Part shown: positions 38,085 to 46,496 of the stretch, piece by piece | Position numbering within the stretch: the stretch's first letter is position 1 | How the letters are laid out: each line of letters starts with the position of its first letter | From: Candidatus Villigracilaceae bacterium | GTDB lineage: Bacteria > Chloroflexota > Anaerolineae > Anaerolineales > Villigracilaceae | Direction of reading: 5' to 3' | NCBI GenBank assembly: GCA_026645935.1 | Contig: JAPKMP010000003.1 | Span: 124,001 to 188,000 of the forward strand | DNA length: 64,000 bases | Notes under the pieces: generated by a model | The model's input: the letters and a program-made list of their open reading frames with translations, nothing else | Told to the model about the DNA's origin: nothing | The model's database searches: none | Made by a program: the position numbers and the translations under genes

Positions 38085-38993
38085 ATGAAACGTGCGCTCA
38101 TCACAGGCATTTCTGGTTTTGTCGGCAGGCATCTGCGAAATGAACTCATCCACGCAGGCTGGCAGGTGTATGGATTCGATATCCGCCCGGCGGGAGAAAA
38201 TACCTTCGTCGGTGACCTTTCTGACCACGCAGCTCTGTCTCGTGTTGTGGCGGATTGCCAACCCGATGCCGTGTTCCACCTTGCAGGCATTATCAAATCA
38301 ATAGACCCGCAAGCCTATTACACATCTAATCTATTTGGAACGTTGAATCTTCTCGATGCGGTCTTGCAAATGGAGAAGCAACCCAAGGTGGTGCTGGCAA
38401 GTTCGAGCGCAGTTTATGGACTGACCAAGAGTGTTCGCCCTATCACAGAGCGTTCACCCTTGCGCCCGGTGACGGAATATGCCGTGAGCAAGGTGGCGCA
38501 AGAGACGGCGGCTCTGCGGTATCATTACGCGTTCGGGTTGAACGTGGTCATTGTACGAATGTTTAACCTGCTCGGACCTGGTCAATCACCTGACCTGGCT
38601 TGTTCGGCATTTGCCCGTCAGATCGCGTTGGCGGAGATTTCGGAACAGAATGAAATCGTCACTGGCAATCTTGATGCCAAGCGTGATTTTGTCGATGTAC
38701 GTGACGCGGCGCGTGCCTTTGCTTTGCTCTCAGAAAAGGGTGATGCCGGGCAGACGTATAATGTTTGTACCGGAAATGCTGTCGCGATTCAGCAATGCTT
38801 GAGTGAGATGATGCTCAGGTCGAAGAAGCAGCTATCGGTCAGGGTTGATCCGGCGCGGGTCCAAATGAATGATGTGCCTGTGCAGGTTGGAAGTTTCCAG
38901 AAGCTGCAAAAGGCTGTGGGTTGGAATCCGCGCATTCCTCTAAATGAATCTTTAGCAGACTTGCTCAACGATTGGCGTGAACGAATCAAATAA
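38085..38993 (+). CDS. rmd: GDP-6-deoxy-D-lyxo-4-hexulose reductase-like SDR (Rmd)
   Basis: A 302-residue extended SDR with GISGFVGRHL (8-17), SSSAVYG (about 105-111) and Y-x3-K in EYAVSKVAQE (about 128-136). The GNLDAKRDFVDVRDAARAF stretch is characteristic of the RMD branch, which reduces GDP-4-keto-6-deoxymannose to GDP-D-rhamnose. The needed substrate would come from Gmd (2758-3723). The two genes are 34 kb apart, unusual but within one locus. A different nucleotide-sugar 4-ketoreductase cannot be ruled out. Confidence 0.78.
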   Translation: MKRALITGISGFVGRHLRNELIHAGWQVYGFDIRPAGENTFVGDLSDHAALSRVVADCQPDAVFHLAGIIKSIDPQAYYTSNLFGTLNLLDAVLQMEKQPKVVLASSSAVYGLTKSVRPITERSPLRPVTEYAVSKVAQETAALRYHYAFGLNVVIVRMFNLLGPGQSPDLACSAFARQIALAEISEQNEIVTGNLDAKRDFVDVRDAARAFALLSEKGDAGQTYNVCTGNAVAIQQCLSEMMLRSKKQLSVRVDPARVQMNDVPVQVGSFQKLQKAVGWNPRIPLNESLADLLNDWRERIK

Positions 38994-38997
38994 AATC

Positions 38998-39047
38998 CGC
39001 TAATCTTCGCAAATTTGCACGAATGATTAATTTTGCGAAGATTAGCG
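38998..39047. repeat. Perfect 16-bp inverted repeat
   Basis: CGCTAATCTTCGCAAA at 38998-39013 is matched exactly by TTTGCGAAGATTAGCG at 39032-39047 around an 18-base loop. It starts 5 bases after the rmd stop. A strong hairpin without T run; could stabilise mRNA ends or slow transcription. Confidence 0.75.
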
Positions 39048-39075
39048 TAGATTAGTGGATAAAAATGGAGTTGAA

Positions 39076-40065
39076 ATGATTTGGAACGGTAAAAAAGTTT
39101 TGGTAACAGGCGCGGGCGGATTCATCGCCAGCCATTTGATTGAACGGCTTGTAACCGAAGGCGCGGACATGCGCGGATTTGTGCGGTACAACTCGCGCAA
39201 TGACCTCGGCATGTTGAAGTGGCTTGCACCTGAAATTCTTTCGCAGGTGGAGATCATGCAAGGCGACCTGCGTGACACCGAAGCCGTGCGCAATGCTGTG
39301 CGCGGCGTAGATACGGTCTTTCATCTCGGCGCGTTGATCGCGATCCCGTATTCGTATGTGAACCCGCGTGAAGTGATTGATGTGAACATCATGGGCACGC
39401 TCAATGTGCTGATGGCGGCGCGTGATTTTGGAACGCGGCGCGTAGTGCATACATCCACGAGCGAAGTATATGGCACGGCGCAATATGTGCCGATCGACGA
39501 GAAGCATCCCTTGCAGGGACAGTCACCTTACTCTGCCAGCAAGATCGGCGCGGATCGTATTGCTGAAAGTTTTTATCGTTCGTTTGAAACGCCTGTCGTC
39601 ACACTGCGCCCGTTCAATACTTTCGGTCCAGGTCAGTCGATGCGCGCGGTTATCCCGACCATCATCGTGCAGGCGCTCACTCGCGATGAAGTCAAACTCG
39701 GCAGTCTTGAGCCTTCGCGCGATTTCACTTTTGCGAAAGATACTGCCAACGGTTTTGTGAAAGTTGCTGAAGTTGAAGGCGTGCTTGGTGAAGAGATCAA
39801 CCTCGGCAACGATAACACCATCCGCATTGGTGACCTTGCCGAAAAGATTTTCAAGATCATCGGTAAGACTCCGAAAATTGTGGCAGACCCTCAGCGCGTG
39901 CGACCGGGCAAAAGCGAAGTGATGAAGTTGTGGGCGTCGAACGAAAAAGCAAAACGCATGATCGGATGGGAACCCCGCATCTCTCTCGACGAAGGCTTGC
40001 GTGCCACCATCGAGTGGATCTCCGCTCATATTGACCTCTACCGGCCCGACCAATACACGGTGTAA
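39076..40065 (+). CDS. legB: NAD-dependent nucleotide-sugar 4,6-dehydratase, LegB-like
   Basis: A 329-residue extended SDR: VTGAGGFIASHL near the start, HTSTSEVYG, and Y-x3-K in SPYSASKIGADR. FNTFGPGQSMRAVIPTIIVQAL and GSLEPSRDFTFAKDTANGF are typical of the LegB-type dehydratases that begin legionaminic acid synthesis from UDP- or GDP-GlcNAc. GGAG lies 5 bases before ATG 39076. The legX-like gene starts 1 base after its stop, which fits a GDP-GlcNAc route. A bacillosamine-type or other deoxysugar role is possible. Confidence 0.8.
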   Translation: MIWNGKKVLVTGAGGFIASHLIERLVTEGADMRGFVRYNSRNDLGMLKWLAPEILSQVEIMQGDLRDTEAVRNAVRGVDTVFHLGALIAIPYSYVNPREVIDVNIMGTLNVLMAARDFGTRRVVHTSTSEVYGTAQYVPIDEKHPLQGQSPYSASKIGADRIAESFYRSFETPVVTLRPFNTFGPGQSMRAVIPTIIVQALTRDEVKLGSLEPSRDFTFAKDTANGFVKVAEVEGVLGEEINLGNDNTIRIGDLAEKIFKIIGKTPKIVADPQRVRPGKSEVMKLWASNEKAKRMIGWEPRISLDEGLRATIEWISAHIDLYRPDQYTV

Positions 40066-40066
40066 T

Positions 40067-40777
40067 ATGCGAGCAGTCATTCTTGCTGGCGGCAAGGGAA
40101 CACGCCTTGCCCCCTACACAACCGTTCTGCCCAAGCCGCTCATGCCCATCGGTGAGATGCCGATCCTTGAGATCGTGATTCGTCAGTTGCAAAAGAAAGG
40201 TTTTGACGACATTACCTTGGCAACTGGCTATCTCGCCGAATTGCTCATGGCATACTGCGGTGATGGAAGCAAGTTCAATACTCGTATTGATTACTCCCGC
40301 GAAGAACAACCCCTCGGCACGGCGGGACCGATTGCCCTTGTCCCAAATTTGACCGACACCTTTTTGGTGATGAACGGCGACTTGCTCACAACCATCGATT
40401 ACAGTGCCATGCTCAACTATCACCGTGAACGCGGCGCACTTGCTACGGTTGCGTGTTATCAACGCGATGTAAAAATTGATCTCGGTGTGATCGAAGTAGA
40501 TAGCGATAATTGGATTTCCAACTATATCGAAAAACCCACCTATCACTATTCGGTCAGCATGGGTATTTATCTCTTCGAGCCGGAAATCTTGAACCACATC
40601 CCAAAAGGCGAACGGCTTGACCTGCCCGAACTGGTCTTGAAGTTGATGCGCGACGGTAAGAAAGTCAATGTCTTCAATTTCGATGGCTACTGGCTAGACA
40701 TTGGCAGACACGATGATTACGAACAAGCCATCGAAGAGTTTGCGAAACATCGCGAAGCGTTTTTGCCCTCACCTTAG
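40067..40777 (+). CDS. Sugar-1-phosphate nucleotidyltransferase, LegX/PtmE-like without CBS domains
   Basis: A 236-residue nucleotidyltransferase with the pyrophosphorylase signature AVILAGGKGTRLAPYT (3-18), LPKPLMPIG, and NGDLLT for metal binding (about 107-112). Known LegX/PtmE proteins make GDP-GlcNAc and carry N-terminal CBS domains; this one is the catalytic domain alone. Its place 1 base after the legB-like gene supports that role. The last codons and stop (PSP, TAG 40775-40777) fall inside a palindromic repeat, so the natural C-terminus may have been replaced. A mannose-1-phosphate or glucose-1-phosphate substrate is an alternative. Confidence 0.8.
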   Translation: MRAVILAGGKGTRLAPYTTVLPKPLMPIGEMPILEIVIRQLQKKGFDDITLATGYLAELLMAYCGDGSKFNTRIDYSREEQPLGTAGPIALVPNLTDTFLVMNGDLLTTIDYSAMLNYHRERGALATVACYQRDVKIDLGVIEVDSDNWISNYIEKPTYHYSVSMGIYLFEPEILNHIPKGERLDLPELVLKLMRDGKKVNVFNFDGYWLDIGRHDDYEQAIEEFAKHREAFLPSP

Positions 40778-40836
40778 CCCTCTCCCAAAGGGAGAGGGGA
40801 CTCCCTTCCCATCGGGGGAAGGGCTGGGGATGAGGG
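40766..40836. repeat. Large composite palindrome carrying a gene's stop codon
   Basis: Outer arms CCCTCA/TGAGGG and AGCCC/GGGCT enclose two perfect hairpins: CCCTCTCCC-AAA-GGGAGAGGG (40778-40798) and CCCTTCCC/GGGAAGGG (40803-40823). The TAG of the upstream CDS lies in it. This type of C-rich/G-rich palindrome is known as a dispersed repeat in several phyla. Confidence 0.85.
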
Positions 40837-40856
40837 AGAATGAAGAGTCTTTATTA

Positions 40857-42101
40857 ATGATCCTCCTTCTATTTTCCAACTCCTACCCCTACGATTACGC
40901 AACCGAACAGACCTTTCTCAAAGGTGAAGTGGAGATCCTCCGCAAGCGGTTCGAACGTGTGGTTCTCGTCCCGCGCATTGCAAAGGGAAATTTGACTCCC
41001 ATCCCTGAGGGGGTGGAAGTAGATACAAGTTTTTCTGAAGTTTTCACCTTCGGCAAGCGGCTGGCGGAAAGCGCCTTGGCGGTTTTCTCGAAGGATTTTT
41101 ATCTGGAGTTGAAGAGTCGTTTTCCTTCCTCTCTACGCCCTTCCTACTTACGAAGAGTTTTTTCATTTGTCGCTGGCGCAAACCTGACCCACAAGTGGAT
41201 GGAGAATTGGCTGAAGTCCAATCGTGTTTCGGTAGATGAAGTGATTTGCAACACTTTTTGGTTCGACGAACTTGCTATGGGGATTGGGTTGGCAAAGAAC
41301 GGGTATCCATCCTTACGGGTTATTTCTCGTGCTCATGGATACGACCTCTATGAAGAACTTTACGGAGATTGGCCCTGCCGTCCGCGTGCGATTGAATTGG
41401 TTGATGGACTATTTCCCGATTCAGATATTGGCGTCAATTATCTGCGCGAAAAATATCCCCGGTTCAAAGAAAAATATGAGGCGGCATTGCTCGGCGTGAA
41501 AGACCCGGGCGGTATTGCCAACCCTTCGGAAGATGGCGTGCTGCGATTTGTCTCCTGTTCTAATTTCCATCCAGTCAAGCGCATTGATCTGCTTTTTGAA
41601 GGTGTCATTAATGCTGCGAAAAAACGACCCACTCAAAAAATCGAATGGACGCATTTTGGCGGCGCGGAAGAAATTAGACAGCAATACATACAGCGGGTCG
41701 CAAATGAATTCCCCGTGAATGCCAGGGCAGGTTTCCCCGGCTATCAAAGCCAGCATGAACTTATTCAAACTTACCTTTCCAACCCGGTGGATGTCTTCCT
41801 CAATGTCAGCTCCACCGAAGGTACATCGGTGGCGATGATGGAAGCCATCAGTTGCGGAATCCCAGTGATAGCCACATCAGTGGGCGGAAACGTGGAAGTT
41901 GTCCGCGAGAAGAATGGATTTTTGCTCAGCGAAAATCCCACCCCCGATGAAATTGCGGATGCGCTTTTGAACATTTGTGATAACCACGATGTATGGCTGG
42001 AGAAACGTAAAGGCAGCCGGGACGTTTGGCAGGAACGATATAATGAAACGACCAACTTTGAGGCGTTTGCCCAAAAACTGGTCGAGATAAGGAAGCGATA
42101 A
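40857..42101 (+). CDS. GT4 family glycosyltransferase
   Basis: A 414-residue GT-B protein: LFSNSYPYDYATEQTFLKGEV opens the acceptor domain; CSNFHPVKRIDLLFEG and PGYQSQHELIQTYL lie in the nucleotide domain; SSTEGTSVAMMEAISCGIPVIA contains the E-x7-E motif. I chose ATG 40857; the frame is open further back but that stretch is simply the translation of the palindromic repeat and shadows the previous gene. Follows the legX-like gene by 79 bases. Confidence 0.85.
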   Translation: MILLLFSNSYPYDYATEQTFLKGEVEILRKRFERVVLVPRIAKGNLTPIPEGVEVDTSFSEVFTFGKRLAESALAVFSKDFYLELKSRFPSSLRPSYLRRVFSFVAGANLTHKWMENWLKSNRVSVDEVICNTFWFDELAMGIGLAKNGYPSLRVISRAHGYDLYEELYGDWPCRPRAIELVDGLFPDSDIGVNYLREKYPRFKEKYEAALLGVKDPGGIANPSEDGVLRFVSCSNFHPVKRIDLLFEGVINAAKKRPTQKIEWTHFGGAEEIRQQYIQRVANEFPVNARAGFPGYQSQHELIQTYLSNPVDVFLNVSSTEGTSVAMMEAISCGIPVIATSVGGNVEVVREKNGFLLSENPTPDEIADALLNICDNHDVWLEKRKGSRDVWQERYNETTNFEAFAQKLVEIRKR

Positions 42102-42105
42102 CTTT

Positions 42106-43992
42106 ATGTGTGGCATTACTGGATTTTGGAATCTGGATGGCAGACCGGTCAATCGTGAGGAATTGATCCGCTTTACGAATCAACTCGCGCATCGCGGACC
42201 CGACGGTTGGGACATTCACATCGAAGAATCTGCCAACCTCGGCTTTGGTCACCGCCGCCTCGCCATCATTGACTTGAACACCGGCGACCAGCCCATGTCT
42301 TACATGGACGAGCGCTATTGGATCGTTTTCAATGGCGAAATTTATAATTTTGTTGAATTACGCAAAGAGCTTGAATCACTTGGTTATTCATTTAAAACTG
42401 AATCAGATACAGAGATTGTTCTTGCAGCCTATGATAAATGGGGCGAAGATTTTCAGTTCAAACTCAATGGCATGTGGGCATGCGCGATTTGGGATAGCCG
42501 CGAGCGTAAGTTGTTCGTCTCGCGCGACCGCTTCGGCGTGAAGCCGATGATCTATCTCTTCGATGGCAAACGTTTTGCATTTGCATCCGAAATGAAAGCC
42601 TTTCTCGCACTCGGTAACTTCCGCGCAGAATACAACCCAACTGTGTTTGCCAACTCGCTTGAAGATGCAACACTTGTCGAAGGTGCGGAAGATTGTTTGT
42701 TTCAGGGACTCAAACGTTTGTTGGGCGGACATTGTCTCACGCTCAATGCCAATGGCGATATAAAGATTCGCCGCTGGTGGCACACACTTGATCATCTTCC
42801 CAACGTGCCAGAAAAATATGAAGACCAAGTAGCACAGTATCGTGAGTTGTTTCTTGATGCTTGCCGCATCCGTATGAGAAGTGATGTGCCAATTGGTACA
42901 GCATTAAGCGGCGGCTTGGATTCAAGCTCGGTTCTCTCTTCGATGAGTCACATTCGTAAATCTGGTGACGCCACCATGCGCATGGCGCACGAGTGGCAGA
43001 AGGCTTTCATTGGCACTTGGCCCGGCAAGGTTATTGATGAGCGTCATTATGCTGATGAGGTCATCAAGAAGACCGGCGTCAACCCGATTTACTGCGAAAT
43101 GAATGCGGATATGTACCTCGAACATTTCAACGAGATCCTTTATCAATTTGAAGAACTCTCCGACATTCATCTCGGTCCTTGGTTCGTTCACAAGATGCAA
43201 CGCCAGAACGGAGTGGTCGTTACCATCGACGGGCACGGCGGCGACGAAGCCCTCGGCGGCTACACCTGGCACGTCTTCGCTGCCATGCGCGACGCCAACC
43301 CGATGCGATATGCCGAACTCGCCTTGATCCGCAACAGCATGAGCTTGACTCATGGACTCGATACCTACATCAACGCCATCAAAAATCGCTTGACTGGAAA
43401 AAAATCCGCCTCAAACGGGACCTCATGGCTGGTCGCTCAACCCAAGCCTTTCTCTACACCTGCAATGGAGCAAGATGTCCCGCGCCTCACTGGGCGGGAT
43501 GAACTCTTCAAAACGCTTTACACTGATTTTCACTTTACCCATTTACCTATGAACCTGCGTGACTTCGACCGCCTCTCCATGGCGCATGGAGTCGAAGTCC
43601 GCTCGCCGTTCATGGACTGGCGTTTGATTACATTTGCATTTGCAATCCCATCTGCTCATAAAATTGGCGGCGGCTACACCAAACGAATTTTGCGCGATGC
43701 AATGAAAGGCATCCTGCCAGATTCCATCCGTACCCGCACCAAGAAAATGGGTTTCCCAAATCTCAACGAAGGTTGGGATTCTCCGCGTGGGCATCAGTTC
43801 ATCAAAGATGCCGTTGCTTCTGCTGATTTCAGATCAGCTTCTCTTTGGGATGGCAAGCGCGTGAACTCAGACTTGGAAATCGCCTTCCAAACCGATGACA
43901 AAACTCGCATCCACAAAGCGTGGCGGTTGGTGCAGGCTCAGTCCTTGCTAAATATGTTCCGCGAGAAGACAGAGAAAGTGAGCATGGCATGA
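42106..43992 (+). CDS. AsnB-like glutamine-dependent amidotransferase
   Basis: A 628-residue two-domain protein. Cys2 is the N-terminal nucleophile of the glutaminase domain (RGPDG, NGEIYN follow), and ALSGGLDSSSV (266-276) is the ATP-pyrophosphatase loop of the synthetase domain. Family members make asparagine, but in O-antigen loci such as those with WbpS they amidate uronic acids. The gene overlaps hisH by 4 bases and leads the hisH-hisF-wbpG set, so an amide on the diacetamido uronic acid or another acidic sugar is more likely than asparagine supply. Confidence 0.85.
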   Translation: MCGITGFWNLDGRPVNREELIRFTNQLAHRGPDGWDIHIEESANLGFGHRRLAIIDLNTGDQPMSYMDERYWIVFNGEIYNFVELRKELESLGYSFKTESDTEIVLAAYDKWGEDFQFKLNGMWACAIWDSRERKLFVSRDRFGVKPMIYLFDGKRFAFASEMKAFLALGNFRAEYNPTVFANSLEDATLVEGAEDCLFQGLKRLLGGHCLTLNANGDIKIRRWWHTLDHLPNVPEKYEDQVAQYRELFLDACRIRMRSDVPIGTALSGGLDSSSVLSSMSHIRKSGDATMRMAHEWQKAFIGTWPGKVIDERHYADEVIKKTGVNPIYCEMNADMYLEHFNEILYQFEELSDIHLGPWFVHKMQRQNGVVVTIDGHGGDEALGGYTWHVFAAMRDANPMRYAELALIRNSMSLTHGLDTYINAIKNRLTGKKSASNGTSWLVAQPKPFSTPAMEQDVPRLTGRDELFKTLYTDFHFTHLPMNLRDFDRLSMAHGVEVRSPFMDWRLITFAFAIPSAHKIGGGYTKRILRDAMKGILPDSIRTRTKKMGFPNLNEGWDSPRGHQFIKDAVASADFRSASLWDGKRVNSDLEIAFQTDDKTRIHKAWRLVQAQSLLNMFREKTEKVSMA

Positions 43993-44609
43993 TCGTCGTT
44001 GTAGATTATGGCGTCGGCAACCTCGGTTCCATCGTTAATATGTTCAAGAAGGTTGGCGCGAAAGCCGTCGCTTCGTCTGACCCGGCGGTGATCAAAGATG
44101 CTGAGAAGTTGATCCTGCCTGGCGTCGGCGCGTTCGATGCGGCGATGCGAAAATTCCACGAGACGGGTTTGGCTCCTGTAGTGGGTGAACTTGTGCTGGA
44201 GAAGAAAATTCCCGTCCTCGGTTTATGCGTGGGACTCCAACTTATGACCAAGGGCAGCGAAGAAGGACGCGAAGCAGGATTGGGCTGGTTCGATGCAGAG
44301 ACTATCCGCTTCAAATTTGATGGCGAAAATGCTCATCTCAAAGTCCCACATATGGGTTGGAATGAAGCACATGTGGTGCGTGACCATCCCCTGGTCGCAG
44401 ATTGGGACCCTGAGTCGCGCTTTTATTTTGTTCACTCGTATCATGTGGTGGCGAAGGAAACGGATGCGGTGCTGGCTGAAACAGATTACGGCGTGAACAT
44501 TCATTCCATTCTCGGCAGAGGCAACATCATGGGCACGCAATTCCACCCGGAGAAAAGCCATCGTTTTGGAATGCGCCTGCTCAAAAATTTTGCGGAGAAT
44601 ATTCGATGA
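43989..44609 (+). CDS. hisH: HisH-type glutaminase subunit (glycan amidotransferase)
   Basis: A 206-residue class I glutamine amidotransferase. The triad is complete: Cys80 (GLCVGLQLM), and H186/E188 (GTQFHPEKS). It hydrolyses glutamine to ammonia and passes it to a HisF-like barrel. It overlaps the AsnB-like gene (ATGA) and the HisF-like gene by 4 bases. Because the partner lacks a HisF catalytic residue and a WbpG-type gene follows, the ammonia is used to make an acetamidino group and not for histidine, as in P. aeruginosa HisH2. Confidence 0.9.
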   Translation: MIVVVDYGVGNLGSIVNMFKKVGAKAVASSDPAVIKDAEKLILPGVGAFDAAMRKFHETGLAPVVGELVLEKKIPVLGLCVGLQLMTKGSEEGREAGLGWFDAETIRFKFDGENAHLKVPHMGWNEAHVVRDHPLVADWDPESRFYFVHSYHVVAKETDAVLAETDYGVNIHSILGRGNIMGTQFHPEKSHRFGMRLLKNFAENIR

Positions 44610-45364
44610 TCCGTCCACGCGTCATTCCTGCTTTGTTATTAAGGGGACAAGGCTTGGTCAAGACGGTTAAGTTCAAGGAGCCGAAGTATCTTGGCGACCC
44701 AATCAACATGGTGCGCATTTTCAACGATAAAGAAGTGGATGAGCTCGTTCTGCTCGACATCACCGCCACACCCGAAAATCGCGGACCGCAATTCGACTTG
44801 TTGAAGAATATCACCAGCGAGGCGTTCATTCCGCTGGCATATGGCGGTGGAATCCGCTCGATGGACGATGTAAAAAAACTTCTCAGCATCGGCATCGAGA
44901 AGTTGATTATGAATACTTCAGCGGTGGAGAATGTTTCCCTAATCCGCGAAACCGCAGACCATGCAGGCAGTCAGGCAGTAGTTGCCTCCATTGACGTAAA
45001 GAAAAATTTCCTTGGCAAATACGAAGTCTTGACCCGCTGCGGGCAAAAGAAGACCGGGCTTGACCCCGTGAAGCATGCTGTTGAAATGGAACTGATGGGC
45101 GCGGGTGAGATCATTATCAACTCGATAGACCGCGACGGCACGATGCAGGGCTACGACGTCGAACTCGTCAGGCGGGTGGCGGATGTGGTTCAAGTACCAG
45201 TTGTCGCCTGCGGAGGAGCCGGGAATTTATCCCACGTTTCCGAAGTCATCAAGCAAGGTCACGCTTCTGCGGCGGCAGCTGGCAGTATCTTCGTCTTCCA
45301 AGGTCCACTCCGCGGTGTGCTGATCAGTTACCCCACGCCCAAAGAATTGAAGGAATTTATCTAA
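44606..45364 (+). CDS. HisF-like ammonia-channel subunit lacking the first catalytic Asp (HisF2/WbuZ type)
   Basis: A 252-residue TIM barrel clearly homologous to HisF, with GDP at the phosphate loops, INSIDRDGTMQGYD and VACGGAGN. In true HisF the N-terminal sequence is I-P-C-L-D with the catalytic Asp at 11; here it reads VIPALLLRGQG, with Leu at 11. The second Asp (ASID, about 130) is kept. The paralogue therefore should not do the cyclase reaction but can still carry ammonia to the amidotransferase encoded next. The KTVKFKEPKYLGDPINMVRIF stretch is typical of this branch. The downstream gene starts immediately. Confidence 0.9.
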   Translation: MIRPRVIPALLLRGQGLVKTVKFKEPKYLGDPINMVRIFNDKEVDELVLLDITATPENRGPQFDLLKNITSEAFIPLAYGGGIRSMDDVKKLLSIGIEKLIMNTSAVENVSLIRETADHAGSQAVVASIDVKKNFLGKYEVLTRCGQKKTGLDPVKHAVEMELMGAGEIIINSIDRDGTMQGYDVELVRRVADVVQVPVVACGGAGNLSHVSEVIKQGHASAAAAGSIFVFQGPLRGVLISYPTPKELKEFI

Positions 45365-46489
45365 ATGACCGAATATCGAATGTGCAAGCGCTGTGTGATG
45401 GACACCAGCGACCCAGAAATTACGTTTGATGAAAACGGCCTGTGTAATCATTGCCACACGTATGATCGTTTGGTACGTGAGCATATAGTGGATGGAGAGG
45501 CGGGACGCCAGCGGCTTGAGAAGTTGGTGACGGATATTAAGCGCGCGGGGCAGGGCAAACAATACGATTGTCTCATCGGCGTCAGCGGCGGCGTGGACAG
45601 CACCTATGTGGCATTTCTTGTGAAGAAACTTGGGTTGCGCCCGCTTGCGATTCATTTGGATAACGGCTGGGACTCGGAGCTTGCGGTTAAAAATATCGAA
45701 GAGACGCTCAAACGCTTGGAGATCGACCTGTATACCGAAGTCCTCGATTGGGAAGAATTTCGGGATATTCAATCTGCCTTTCTCATAGCCTCCACGCCTG
45801 ACTCTGAAATCCCCACAGACCACGCCATCGTTGCCGTCCTTGGCAATATGGCGGCGAAACTCGGGGTGAAATACATTCTCATTGGGAATAATGTGCGCAC
45901 AGAAACCCATCTTCCCAGCGCCTGGTCCGAAGGACATTTCGACTGGAAATATATTCGTGAACTGCACAAACGCTTCGGAACACGCCCGTTGAAGACCTTC
46001 CCACATTTTGGCTTTTTCACCTACTACATGCGCATGATCACCCAAAAGCGTATTGCGATCCTGGATTATGTCCACTACACTAAAAAAGAGGCGCTGCGCG
46101 TCTTGCAGGAAGAGCTTGGCTGGAAATACTATGGCGGCAAACATTACGAGTCGATATATACACGCTTTTACCAGGGGTACCTTCTTCCCGTGAAATTCGG
46201 CTACGACAAACGGCGCTGCCACCTTTCCAGCCTGATCTGCTCTGGTGAGAAGACTCGCGAGCAGGCATTGGAGGAATTAAAGATACCGGCATATTCGCCG
46301 TCCATGCAGGAGGAAGATCGTGAGTATGTTGCAAAAAAACTCGGTCTTACCGATGATGAATTCACTGCCATCATGAGTGCGCCGAAAAAGAGTTATTGGG
46401 ATTATCCATCCTACGGTCATTTCATGGAACAGCCGATGATCAAGAGCCTGGTGCCTGTTGTCAAGAAGGTGATGAAGCTTTTCAATTAA
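45365..46489 (+). CDS. wbpG: N-acetyl sugar amidotransferase (WbpG/WbuX/PseA type)
   Basis: A 374-residue amidotransferase with an N-terminal zinc-type Cys cluster (MCKRCVMD at about 6-13; GLCNHC about 26-31) and an ATP-pyrophosphatase loop GVSGGVDSTYV (about 72-82). It activates the acetamido group of a sugar and, with ammonia from the HisH-HisF pair, makes an acetamidino group. Targets known for the family are UDP-diacetamido-mannuronic acid, legionaminic acid and pseudaminic acid; this locus has candidate pathways for the first two. The next gene, on the other strand, ends only 7 bases away. Confidence 0.92.
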   Translation: MTEYRMCKRCVMDTSDPEITFDENGLCNHCHTYDRLVREHIVDGEAGRQRLEKLVTDIKRAGQGKQYDCLIGVSGGVDSTYVAFLVKKLGLRPLAIHLDNGWDSELAVKNIEETLKRLEIDLYTEVLDWEEFRDIQSAFLIASTPDSEIPTDHAIVAVLGNMAAKLGVKYILIGNNVRTETHLPSAWSEGHFDWKYIRELHKRFGTRPLKTFPHFGFFTYYMRMITQKRIAILDYVHYTKKEALRVLQEELGWKYYGGKHYESIYTRFYQGYLLPVKFGYDKRRCHLSSLICSGEKTREQALEELKIPAYSPSMQEEDREYVAKKLGLTDDEFTAIMSAPKKSYWDYPSYGHFMEQPMIKSLVPVVKKVMKLFN

Positions 46490-46496
46490 TCACGAA

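Noticed and set aside
40701-40856. Extended N-terminus of the GT4 gene
   Set aside because: The added residues are the translation of the palindromic repeat and of the overlapping upstream gene; the GT4 motif begins at the ATG at 40857.
43989-45364. hisH and hisF as part of a histidine operon
   Set aside because: No other his genes are near, the HisF homologue lacks the first catalytic Asp, and a WbpG-type amidotransferase follows directly.
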